Source: an uncultured Collinsella sp. (GTDB lineage Bacteria > Actinomycetota > Coriobacteriia > Coriobacteriales > Coriobacteriaceae). From it: a DNA stretch of 8,361 nt. Under the pieces are notes generated by a model. It saw nothing but the letters and a program-made list of their open reading frames with translations, had not been told where the DNA came from and made no database searches. The position numbers and the translations under genes were made by a program. Where the stretch lies: NCBI GenBank assembly GCA_902495265.1, contig CABUWR010000049.1, positions 1 through 8,361 of the forward strand, given 5' to 3'. Shown here piece by piece: positions 1-6,966 of this stretch; the stretch's first letter is position 1; each line of letters starts with the position of its first letter.

Positions 1-1
1 C

Positions 2-1135
2 ATGCAGCAGCTCACCGAACAAGAAAAGAAACGCATCCAGCGGTACTGCACATACCCCAAGATCGCAGCGACCGCACTCATCATGTCGTTCGTAGCATGC
101 CTGTTGATGTTGCCGCTCCAAATGATCAACGATATCGCGTTCCACCAAAAGGAATTCCAACCCGCGGGCATATATACCGCCATCGCACTCACCGTAATCG
201 AGCTCGCCATCTTTTGCTATTGCGCCCTTGCACCACGCTTTGGGATGCAGGGCAAACAGTGGAAGGAGCTGCAGGGCAGGCTTGCGGTAGCCCAGACCAA
301 CAAGGACCGTTCCGCGGAGGTCGCCGGCGTACTTGCCACGCAAGCTGCCGGCCGCCTGCTCAAGAACAGCGATAACGATCTCGCGCGCAACCTGGGCGGT
401 GCCGCCGAGGTCGCCGGCGCCGTGGGGGCAGTCACCACGGCGGCAGACGTGCTGGCCGAGACCTCGAGCAATGCCGAGGCCATGGCAAACGCATACGGTG
501 TGACGATTCCAAGCGTCAAGAAGCAGATCATAGCTCTCGCGGTGTTGCCCGTCATTGTGCTGCTTGGCGTCTACATCCCGCAGTTTGTCCAGGGAAATAA
601 CGAGCTTCAGGCAAGAAAGGCTGCAGCCGCCGAGCAGCTCGCCATCGCGCAAGATGCCTTGGAGCCCGTGTGCGAACGCGTCGCGGCAGACGACCCATAC
701 GAGTCGTATCACGACTACGGCTACCGCATTATCGGCTATCTGCGCGATAATGACCTCGGCGCTCAAGCAGCCTATGTCTACCTTTCTTTCGATGCAGATG
801 GCATGCTCACGGACGTCGATTACACCAGTCAGATCGACCCCGAGGCAAGCCCTGCAGACAACCTCGCCCGCGCCGAGCAGGATATCGCGACGCTCTGCGC
901 CCCGCTCAACGGGTTGGACATTTCCGTTGCCACACCGGACCTCCTCACGCCATGCAGCCTGTCGGATGAATTTAAACAGGCATTTTTAGCCGGATCCCTA
1001 TATGAAGAAATCAGCATCAAGACGGAGGACGAATCTATCAAGTCGTACTACACCTTTGACACCGAGCCCAAGGAAGAGTTCGACGAATACACCCACCCGG
1101 AAATTAGGCTCATGCTCTCTGCAAAGAAGAACTAA
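2..1135 (+). CDS. Three-helix membrane protein of unknown function
   Basis: I do not recognise this 377-residue protein. Three hydrophobic segments are visible, at about residues 21-42, 56-77 and 176-197. Between the second and third lies a stretch of about 95 residues rich in Ala, Gly and Val (roughly 95-165), probably amphipathic helix. After the third helix comes a charged, Ala/Glu-rich helix (about 200-225), then an acidic soluble C-terminal domain of about 150 residues containing three cysteines (in VCERV, LCAPL and PCSLS). With three membrane passes, the long loop and the C-terminal domain should lie on opposite sides of the membrane. The ATG is the second base of the window, so its ribosome-binding site cannot be seen and the true start could be further upstream. 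The stop is TAA. It converges on the ABC transporter gene and is separated from it by repeat elements, so no functional link is implied. Confidence 0.75.
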   Translation: MQQLTEQEKKRIQRYCTYPKIAATALIMSFVACLLMLPLQMINDIAFHQKEFQPAGIYTAIALTVIELAIFCYCALAPRFGMQGKQWKELQGRLAVAQTNKDRSAEVAGVLATQAAGRLLKNSDNDLARNLGGAAEVAGAVGAVTTAADVLAETSSNAEAMANAYGVTIPSVKKQIIALAVLPVIVLLGVYIPQFVQGNNELQARKAAAAEQLAIAQDALEPVCERVAADDPYESYHDYGYRIIGYLRDNDLGAQAAYVYLSFDADGMLTDVDYTSQIDPEASPADNLARAEQDIATLCAPLNGLDISVATPDLLTPCSLSDEFKQAFLAGSLYEEISIKTEDESIKSYYTFDTEPKEEFDEYTHPEIRLMLSAKKN

Positions 1136-1177
1136 AGGCTTACGCTCTAATTGCCGCTCGCAAACATCGTCTATATC

Positions 1178-1361
1178 TCGAGGTCTAATACTTTTCCGAG
1201 AAGTGAACGGCTGTATTTGGACCCCCGAAGCATCGACATTCTCTGACGCCAAAACCGCAGGATTCAACAATCAAAACCGCTGGAAATTGCATCTCAAAAG
1301 TGTCGACGCTTCGGGGGTCCATTTTGACTCGTTCACTTCTCGGAAAAGTATTAGACCTCGA
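1178..1361. repeat. 184-bp inverted-repeat (MITE-like) element
   Basis: The outer 32 bases at 1178-1209 are an exact reverse complement of 1330-1361. After a 7-9 base symmetric mismatch zone, complementarity resumes at 1218-1240 versus 1299-1321 with one mismatch (1232/1307) and one G-T pair. Each arm therefore spans 63 bases around a 58-base centre (1241-1298). The centre holds a direct repeat, CAAAACCGCNGG at 1250-1261 and 1272-1283. No transposase or convincing coding frame is present, and I see no clear target-site duplication at the edges. It lies between two convergent genes. Near-perfect long terminal inverted repeats with no coding content suggest a non-autonomous mobile element or an interspersed genomic repeat. 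A long hairpin that ends transcription from both sides is the alternative. The inverted repeat itself is certain; its nature is inference. Confidence 0.85.
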
Positions 1362-1376
1362 ATTCACAAGCCGCTC

Positions 1377-1408
1377 AATGTGACAAAGGGACCGTCCCTT
1401 GTCACATT
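1377..1408. repeat. REP-like palindrome, possible terminator
   Basis: AATGTGACAA (1377-1386) pairs with TTGTCACATT (1399-1408). Inside these, GGGAC (1388-1392) and GTCCC (1394-1398) continue the stem, with a single bulged A at 1387 and a very tight loop. The right arm overlaps two bases of the TAA stop of the minus-strand ABC transporter gene (1407-1409). A palindrome with a bulge and a GGGAC-GTCCC core resembles REP-type repeats seen in many bacterial genomes (recalled, not searched). It could also terminate or protect the ABC transcript. No T-run follows it on either strand, which makes it a poor classical intrinsic terminator. Confidence 0.75.
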
Positions 1409-4400
1409 ATTCAGAGCGCAGGGCCTCCACGGGATCCTTCCTGGATGCGCTGCGGGCCGGCAGCAGGCCGGCAACGACCGTCAGTAACACCGAAATTGCA
1501 ATGAGCACCAGCGCATCCTGCACGGGCAGGCTCATCAGATTGGGCACCTGTTTGGCAGCAAGCGCCCAGGCATTAACCGGAAAGCTCACGGCCATCACAA
1601 CGACAATGGCAAAGACGCCGGCGATGAGGCCCTCGATAAAGGTCTCGGCATTGAATACGTTGGCCACGTTGCGCTTCGACGCGCCGATCGCACGCAGGAT
1701 GCCAATCTCCTTTTTGCGTTCCAGCACGCTGATGTAGGTGATGATGCCGATCATGATGGAGCTCACCACCAGGCTGATACTCACGAATGCGATGAGCACC
1801 AAGCTGATGGTGTTCACGATATCGGTCACCGAGCCCATGATGATGCCCATGTAGTCGGTGTACGAGATCGCCTGCTCATCGTGGCCGACGGCTTTGACCT
1901 GCTTGTTGTACGCATCGATGTGATCGAGCACACGCTCCTTAGCCTCAAAGTCACGCGGGAAAATCTTGACCGAGATGGGGTCGGCCTCGTCCGCATAGCC
2001 CAGTGTGGTCAGATTGTTATCGTAGGTGAGCTTCGACGCCTTGGCATAGCTCATCATGAGCGAGCTCAGGTCCTCGGCGTCCATGTTGAAGTGAATGGCA
2101 TGAGCAAAGGCACTCGCATCCACGCGCATGGCGCTCGCCAGGCTAGCAAAACTCGACGACATCCGCGTCGCCATCTGGCCCATGAGCCCTGCTGCGCCTG
2201 CCTTGAGCTGAGCTGACACCGTCGCCGCAATCTGATCGCTGATCGACTTCATCATCTGATCCATAGCCTGCTGCAGATACGGAGCCAGCTGCTTTTGCAC
2301 ATAGTCGGTCATCGCCCGCTGCAGGCGCTCGGCCAGGGCATCGCCACCGAGTGCCTTGAGCTGAGCCAGGTATTGCTGGGCTGCCGTATCACTCTCAAGA
2401 TACGTCGAGAACGCGGCGGCAAGCTTTGACGCGTCCTTAAGATCATCGGGTGTCAGCGCCTTAAACTGATCAGACTGCAAAAAGCTCTCAAACAGCTGGT
2501 TGGCAAGCGTTCCCACCTGCTGCATTTGCTCGGGCGTGAGTTCCAGACCGTCAAAGATACCTGAGAAATCTGGGGCCGGCGCTTTGGCCATGATGTCGCT
2601 GAAGTCGATGTCCCTACCAACGCCCGAAAGGTCAATGTCCAGCACGGACAAATCGATACCAGAAAGGTCCATACCGCCGGCTGCACCCGAGAGCGCAGAC
2701 GCATCGAACGAGAACGCGCTCTTGAGCGCCGCCTCGTCCGCACTGAACATGCTGCCCAGATCCACGCCTTGCTTGGCCTCGCCCTGCAGTTCATCGAAAG
2801 ACTTGCCCGTAAAGACATCCGTCTCGGGGTGGGCGAGTTGCTCCTGCACAATCTGCGAATCGGCGGCGCGCTCCATAAGCTGGCGAGTCAGCGCATGTGT
2901 ATAGGCAATGCCCGGAGACAACGCACTCGCATTGGCTGTCTCGTTAGGTCGCACCACGCCCACAATGTGCACGTCGATACCGTCGGCAACCTTGGCGGCC
3001 ATAAAGTCGGCATCACCAGACATGTCGGTCCATATGCCGGTCTCTTCGTTTTTGCGATAGGCATCGGCCGGCGACAGCATCTTAAACGTCGTGGACAGCG
3101 CATCGTCGTAGGTAAAGTCGGTACCGGTCTCGGGTGCTTTGACCCCACCGTCGGCCGTCATAGCACTGTTAACCAGGTCGTTGAGCTCATCGATATTCAG
3201 CGCACCGATGCTATAGAGCGTGTAGTCGCCCACCGTACCGCGGCTCGAAAGCACCATCACGGCTTCGTTGGCGGACGTGGGCCAATGACCGGCGACGACA
3301 TCGTACTGGCTGTCGAGCAGGCTCTGGTCGTCAATCATCTCGTTAAAGACCGAGGTTCCCATGGATTCCATGCTCACCGTTGCCGCCGAGCTCGCGCCTC
3401 CGCTCATGGCCTCGGTCATGGCGTTGGGCACCAGCCGGACAGGCTTCTCATCGCCCTTGCCGGCACGATAGACAACCGGCGATACACCGTAGCCGTACTG
3501 AATGGCGTTGACCTCTTTATCGATGCCGTCGCCACCGGCATCGAGCCATGCCTTAAAGCTCGTCATGTCGTTGGACTTAACGCTTGCAAACATGTCCTTT
3601 ACGGCCGTAACCACGGGGATCTTATCGGTTCCCTTAGCCTTGCCGCCGGCGCTGTCGTCGGACGAATCCTCGCCGTTGGACGCCTCATCATCCGTGGCCC
3701 CCTGTCCGCCCATCATGGACGACAGGTCGTAATCCTGCTTGGAGATGGTGAGCGGGTAGCTCGAGAGCGTATCCTCCTCGACCTTTTTGATGTAGCCGTT
3801 TACGCCATTGGACAGCGCCAGAATCGCCGCGATACCGATAATGCCAATCGAGCCCGCAAAGGCAGTCATGGCCGTACGGCCTTTTTTGGTCATAAGGTTT
3901 CGGGCAGAAAGCCCCAGCGCCGTCACAAAGCTCATCGAGGTTTTGCGCGTAGGCTTGGCTTCGCGGCGCGTGGCGTCAGCGACATCGAAAGGATCGGAAT
4001 CGTCGGTGATCTTGCCGTCCGCCAGGTTAACGATGCGCGTGGCGTATTGGTACGCCAGCTCGGGATTGTGCGTGACCATAATAACCAGACGGTCACGCGC
4101 CACATCCTTGAGCAGATCCATGACCTGTACGGATGTCGTTGAGTCCAGGGCGCCGGTCGGCTCGTCTGCCAGCACAATCTCGGGATCGTTGATCAGCGCA
4201 CGGGCGATGGCCACACGCTGCATCTGCCCGCCCGAAAGCTGGCTCGGGCGCTTGTTAACGTGCTCGCCCAGGCCGACTTTCTCCAACGCCTCGCGCGCAC
4301 GCTGGCGACGCTCGGCATGCCCCACGCCCGTGAGCGTAAGCGCCAGCTCCACGTTTTCCAAAATGGTCTGATGCGGAATGAGGTTATAGCTCTGGAACAC

Positions 4401-4661
4401 AAAGCCGATGCGGTTGTTGCGATAGGCATCCCAATCGCGATCGTGAAAGTCCTTGGTCGATATGCCGTCGATCAGCAAGTCACCAGAATCGAAATGATCG
4501 AGCCCACCGATAACGTTGAGCATCGTAGTTTTGCCCGAGCCCGAGGGACCCAGAATGGCCACGAACTCGTTATCGCGAAAAGACAGGCTTACGCTATCGA
4601 GCGCCACCTGCGTAAACGACTGCGTAACGTACCTTTTGCAAATACTCTTGAGCTCCAACAT
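1407..4661 (-). CDS. MacB/FtsX-type ABC transporter, ATPase-permease fusion with giant extracytoplasmic domain
   Basis: The 1084-residue protein starts with a LolD/MacB-class ATPase: Walker A GPSGSGKT at residues 38-45, Q-loop Gln90, signature LSGGQ at 142-146, Walker B IVLADE at 162-167 and H-loop His198. One membrane helix follows at about 264-285, then about 660 extracytoplasmic residues. The C-terminus is an FtsX permease domain with helices at about 946-976, 1007-1030 and 1047-1068; the signature stretch ERKKEIGILRAIGAS and the ending PARSASRKDPVEALR are typical. MacB-family transporters act by mechanotransmission, moving or releasing substrates at the outer face, and include peptide and antibiotic exporters. 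The substrate cannot be read here, and no MacA-like adaptor gene is adjacent. ATG at 4661 is chosen because GGGAGAGG lies 9 bases before it; an in-frame TTG at 4670 would directly abut that site. The long external domain is much larger than in Escherichia coli MacB (about 220 residues, from memory). Confidence 0.93.
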   Translation of the reverse strand: MLELKSICKRYVTQSFTQVALDSVSLSFRDNEFVAILGPSGSGKTTMLNVIGGLDHFDSGDLLIDGISTKDFHDRDWDAYRNNRIGFVFQSYNLIPHQTILENVELALTLTGVGHAERRQRAREALEKVGLGEHVNKRPSQLSGGQMQRVAIARALINDPEIVLADEPTGALDSTTSVQVMDLLKDVARDRLVIMVTHNPELAYQYATRIVNLADGKITDDSDPFDVADATRREAKPTRKTSMSFVTALGLSARNLMTKKGRTAMTAFAGSIGIIGIAAILALSNGVNGYIKKVEEDTLSSYPLTISKQDYDLSSMMGGQGATDDEASNGEDSSDDSAGGKAKGTDKIPVVTAVKDMFASVKSNDMTSFKAWLDAGGDGIDKEVNAIQYGYGVSPVVYRAGKGDEKPVRLVPNAMTEAMSGGASSAATVSMESMGTSVFNEMIDDQSLLDSQYDVVAGHWPTSANEAVMVLSSRGTVGDYTLYSIGALNIDELNDLVNSAMTADGGVKAPETGTDFTYDDALSTTFKMLSPADAYRKNEETGIWTDMSGDADFMAAKVADGIDVHIVGVVRPNETANASALSPGIAYTHALTRQLMERAADSQIVQEQLAHPETDVFTGKSFDELQGEAKQGVDLGSMFSADEAALKSAFSFDASALSGAAGGMDLSGIDLSVLDIDLSGVGRDIDFSDIMAKAPAPDFSGIFDGLELTPEQMQQVGTLANQLFESFLQSDQFKALTPDDLKDASKLAAAFSTYLESDTAAQQYLAQLKALGGDALAERLQRAMTDYVQKQLAPYLQQAMDQMMKSISDQIAATVSAQLKAGAAGLMGQMATRMSSSFASLASAMRVDASAFAHAIHFNMDAEDLSSLMMSYAKASKLTYDNNLTTLGYADEADPISVKIFPRDFEAKERVLDHIDAYNKQVKAVGHDEQAISYTDYMGIIMGSVTDIVNTISLVLIAFVSISLVVSSIMIGIITYISVLERKKEIGILRAIGASKRNVANVFNAETFIEGLIAGVFAIVVVMAVSFPVNAWALAAKQVPNLMSLPVQDALVLIAISVLLTVVAGLLPARSASRKDPVEALRSE

Positions 4662-4670
4662 GGACGGCAA

Positions 4671-4678
4671 CCTCTCCC
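4671..4678 (-). promoter_or_regulatory. Ribosome-binding site of the ABC transporter gene
   Basis: On the minus strand this reads GGGAGAGG, 9 bases before the ATG at 4661. It decides the start against the TTG at 4670, which would leave no spacer. Confidence 0.75.
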
Positions 4679-4680
4679 AC

Positions 4681-4698
4681 GCGGGCGCACTTGCCCGC
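4681..4698 (-). other. Small hairpin in the ABC transporter leader
   Basis: GCGGGC at 4681-4686 and GCCCGC at 4693-4698 form a perfect 6-bp GC stem with a 6-base loop, two bases upstream of the ribosome-binding site on the minus strand. It could stabilise the leader or influence ribosome access. It may be chance in GC-rich DNA. The surrounding region (4699-4806) shows no promoter I would defend. Confidence 0.3.
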
Positions 4699-4806
4699 TC
4701 TCCCCCGCCGTTCGTATTCGACGCGTTTGTCCTACTCTATCCCCATTTTTTGCCGGCGCCAGTGAGGAATGTAACGAAGCACGCCAAAAAACGAACGGGA
4801 CGGCGC

Positions 4807-4836
4807 CTAAAAGAAGAGGCCCCGAGCGGGACCTCT
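4807..4836 (-). terminator. Intrinsic terminator of the redox operon
   Basis: On the minus strand AGAGGTCCC (4836-4828) pairs with GGGGCCTCT (4823-4815): nine pairs including one G-T, with loop GCTC. It is followed at once by the T-rich run TCTTTT. It lies about 80 bases past the stop of the TlpA-like lipoprotein and before the ABC transporter start, so it should separate the two transcription units. Confidence 0.85.
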
Positions 4837-4915
4837 ATATGGTGGAGATTATCTTGAAAGGCAGCGGACTACTCCGCGCAGCGGCGCACGATCCTCGCCA
4901 TGCTTTACGCGTTTT

Positions 4916-5887
4916 TTACTGCTCGCTATTCGCAATCGCCTGGTCGATAAGCTTGTCGAGTGCTGCGCGCTGCTCGGCGGAGCTAATGGCTCCCACGATG
5001 GGATCCCCTACGATGTTGCCGTTCTGATCGATGACATACGTTGTCGGGAACGAGAACAAATTTGACGTAAACTTACCGGCCTCGCTATCCGACTTGAACC
5101 AGATGTTCTTATATGTCACGCCCTTCTTGCTCAGCACGTCCTTGGCATCTGCGATCTCGCCCTTGTTGCCATCGAGCGTAAAGGAATTGACGCCCACGAC
5201 CTGGCCGCCCTTCTCGGCAAGCTCCTGATTCAGCTTCTCAAGATCGCCCAGCTCGCCCACGCACGGCTTGCAGGTGGTGAACCAGAAGTTCATGACGGTG
5301 ACCTTGTTCTTAGAGAACAGCTCGTCGCTGTTCACGTCGTTGCCATCCAGGTCCTTGCCCGTAAAGCTGGGGAACTTCGTCGCCTCGCTCGAAGCATTGG
5401 CACCAGCCGTCATGCCAGCGGCCGAAGCGTCGACGCTCTCGCCTGCGCTCGGCGTGCTTCCACAGCCGGGGAACTCCTTCTCCAAGCTCTCGAGCTTGTC
5501 CTCGATCTCCTTAATCTGCTGTGCACCGGCCTTGAGTGTCTTAAGCTCATCCGCCGTAAACTTATCCTTGGCGCCGTCGATGGTCTTGAGCAGGAAATCG
5601 CCGTAATTGCTGCCGTCCTCAATCATTGTCGAGTCTTTATTTGCCGCATTGAATACCTTTTCCCACAGCGCGTTATCACTCGAAAAGATATCGTTCTCCT
5701 TCTGCATGAGTTTTGCATACAGCTCGGCGGCCTCGTCGGCATTGGCCGGCTTCTGCGCAGTGAGTTCTGCGATCTTAGGATCGGAGCTCGCAGATTCGCT
5801 CGCATTGCCACCGGGCGCCGAACATGCCACAAGGCACAAGGCCAATACCGGCACCATAAACAGGGCCGCAATCTTAGAAAGCTTCAT
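4916..5887 (-). CDS. TlpA/ResA-like thioredoxin-fold lipoprotein
   Basis: This 323-residue protein is probably a surface-anchored thiol-disulfide oxidoreductase. A lipoprotein signal is clear: MKLSK, a hydrophobic stretch, then lipobox LVAC with Cys22 as the lipidated residue, followed by a Ser/Gly/Ala-rich linker. Residues about 36-140 are charged and helical and are not part of the thioredoxin fold. A Ser/Ala/Gly linker leads to the redoxin domain from about 163. The active site is WFTTCKPC (Cys206, Cys209), and the cis-proline is in SFPTTYVID (Pro281). An additional Cys142 ends the helical region. Known TlpA/ResA proteins use this fold for disulfide reduction, often in cytochrome c maturation. 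The start is set at the second ATG: GGAGG lies 7 bases before 5887 but only 1 base before the ATG at 5893. It follows the 4Fe-4S gene after 29 bases and is the last gene of the operon. Confidence 0.92.
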   Translation of the reverse strand: MKLSKIAALFMVPVLALCLVACSAPGGNASESASSDPKIAELTAQKPANADEAAELYAKLMQKENDIFSSDNALWEKVFNAANKDSTMIEDGSNYGDFLLKTIDGAKDKFTADELKTLKAGAQQIKEIEDKLESLEKEFPGCGSTPSAGESVDASAAGMTAGANASSEATKFPSFTGKDLDGNDVNSDELFSKNKVTVMNFWFTTCKPCVGELGDLEKLNQELAEKGGQVVGVNSFTLDGNKGEIADAKDVLSKKGVTYKNIWFKSDSEAGKFTSNLFSFPTTYVIDQNGNIVGDPIVGAISSAEQRAALDKLIDQAIANSEQ

Positions 5888-5894
5888 GGTCATT

Positions 5895-5899
5895 CCTCC
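5895..5899 (-). promoter_or_regulatory. Ribosome-binding site of the lipoprotein gene
   Basis: GGAGG on the minus strand sits 7 bases before the ATG at 5887 and only one base before the in-frame ATG at 5893, so it favours the downstream start. Confidence 0.75.
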
Positions 5900-5916
5900 G
5901 TTTTGTCGAAGCTTGT

Positions 5917-6819
5917 TTACTTTTTATCGGCGGTCAAGGGGAGCTTTTCCGCCGACACATCCAGGCCATAGCGATAGCTGATGGCATCGACGGGGCAGGC
6001 CCCGATGCACTTTCCGCACCGGATGCATTCGGCATGATTGGGCGCGCGGACCACATCAACGTCCATCTGACAAACCTTTGAGCACTTGCCGCACGAGACA
6101 CATTTGCATGCATCGACCCGGATCCCCAGTAGGGATACCTTATTCATGAGCGCATAGAATGCGCCGAGTGGACAAATCCATTTGCAGAAGGGGCGGTAGA
6201 ACAAAACGCTCAGCACTACCACGGCAATGAGAACGGCAAGTTTCCAAGTAAAGAGATGTCCCAACGCAGATCGAATGCCGGCATTGGCAATGGCCAGCGG
6301 AATGGCGCCCTCGAGCACGCCCTGCGGACAGATGTATTTGCAAAAGAACGGATCTCCCATCCCCAGGTCGTTGACCACCAGCACAGGCAGCAATACCACA
6401 GCAAACAGCAGCACAAAGTATTTGATATACGTAAGCGCCTTGAGCTTTTTTGTCGAAAGCTTTTTGCCGGGAATCTTATGAAGCAGCTCCTGCAGCCAGC
6501 CAAACGGGCACAGAAAGCCGCATACAAAGCGTCCCAGCAGCACGCCGAGCAAAATGAGCGTACCGGTAACATAGTAAGAAAAGTTGAACTTGGATGAACC
6601 TACCACCGACTGGAACGACCCGATGGGGCACGCACCCGATGCCGCGGGGCACGAATAGCAATTAAGTCCAGGTACGCAGACTGTTTTTCCCGCGCCCTGA
6701 TAGATGCCGCCTTTGGCAAAGTTTGGCAGGTGAATGTTGGTGACCAGCGTCGCCGCCGCCTGAATGAATCCGCGAAATCGGGCCAAAACATGCGACGCAG
6801 TGTTTTCTCTTTTATCCAA
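5917..6819 (-). CDS. NapH-like 4Fe-4S polyferredoxin membrane protein
   Basis: This 300-residue protein probably passes electrons through the membrane via iron-sulfur clusters. It begins with a Cys-rich segment (Cys48, 54, 57, 64 in CVPGLNCYSCP and ACPIG). Membrane helices lie at about 82-98, 131-151 and 193-209. Three CxxxCP motifs follow the NapH/NosR/RdxA (Fer4_5) pattern: CGFLCP (Cys100, 104), CKYICP (Cys160, 164) and CKWICP (Cys212, 216). The C-terminus is a two-cluster ferredoxin domain: CVSCGKCSKVC (Cys240, 243, 246, 250) and CIRCGKCIGACP (Cys265, 268, 271, 275). The frame stays open upstream to an ATG at 6906, but that part lies inside the CXXC gene. I prefer TTG at 6819, which has GGAG 10 bases upstream, overlaps the stop of the preceding gene by 8 bases and implies translational coupling. 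Gene position suggests it feeds electrons to the lipoprotein redoxin; NapH-like quinol-linked roles remain possible. Confidence 0.9.
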   Translation of the reverse strand: MDKRENTASHVLARFRGFIQAAATLVTNIHLPNFAKGGIYQGAGKTVCVPGLNCYSCPAASGACPIGSFQSVVGSSKFNFSYYVTGTLILLGVLLGRFVCGFLCPFGWLQELLHKIPGKKLSTKKLKALTYIKYFVLLFAVVLLPVLVVNDLGMGDPFFCKYICPQGVLEGAIPLAIANAGIRSALGHLFTWKLAVLIAVVVLSVLFYRPFCKWICPLGAFYALMNKVSLLGIRVDACKCVSCGKCSKVCQMDVDVVRAPNHAECIRCGKCIGACPVDAISYRYGLDVSAEKLPLTADKK

Positions 6820-6958
6820 TTCCGATACACTCCAAGCACAGCCTAATCGCTTTGGCCAGCACGGCATCCGCCTCGCCACGCATAACACCAAAGCACACCA
6901 TGGCAATTCCGACGATCAACAAAGCGACCTGTACCACGGGTTTTACCGCTTTGAACAA
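6812..6958 (-). CDS. 48-residue CXXC membrane microprotein (CD1871A-like)
   Basis: A short frame opens at TTG 6958 and ends with TAA at 6812-6814. It encodes a Lys-containing N-terminus, one hydrophobic helix (about residues 8-26, PVVQVALLIVGIAMVCFGV), the turn MRGEAD, and a C-terminal segment ending ICLECIGIG-like: here RLCLECIGIG with Cys41 and Cys44. The pattern helix, RGE, then CLECIGIG at the very end matches, from memory, the family NCBI names CD1871A family CXXC motif-containing protein, whose function is unknown to me. GGAG within AAAGGAG lies 8 bases before the TTG. An in-frame GTG at 6967 overlaps that site and is less likely. It is the first gene of the operon and overlaps the 4Fe-4S gene. 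The CXXC near the membrane suggests a thiol shuttle or metal/cluster ligand (inference). Its size explains why ordinary gene calling can miss it. Confidence 0.82.
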   Translation of the reverse strand: MFKAVKPVVQVALLIVGIAMVCFGVMRGEADAVLAKAIRLCLECIGIG

Positions 6959-6966
6959 CCTGACCA

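Noticed and set aside
1136..1406. CRISPR array or tRNA in the convergent gap
   Set aside because: There are only two inverted arms and one short direct repeat pair with no spacer series, and no cloverleaf can be drawn.
998..1487. Open frames on both strands running through the inverted repeat and sharing the peptide FTSRKSIRPR
   Set aside because: The shared peptide only reflects the two arms of the inverted repeat being read on opposite strands. Both frames also overlap real genes in other frames.
2769..4142. Long plus-strand open frame of 457 codons opposite the ABC transporter gene
   Set aside because: It is an antisense shadow: the opposite strand encodes a protein with all ABC ATPase and FtsX motifs, and the plus-strand product is rich in His, Arg and Gly without any domain or ribosome-binding site I can see.
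4260..5027. Plus-strand frame of 255 codons spanning the gap between the ABC transporter and lipoprotein genes
   Set aside because: It crosses the ends of two well-supported minus-strand genes and a terminator, and the product shows no recognisable motif.
6820..6906. N-terminal extension of the 4Fe-4S protein to an ATG at 6906
   Set aside because: The extra 29 residues are the microprotein gene read in another frame, and no ribosome-binding site fits the ATG. The family core begins after the proposed TTG start.
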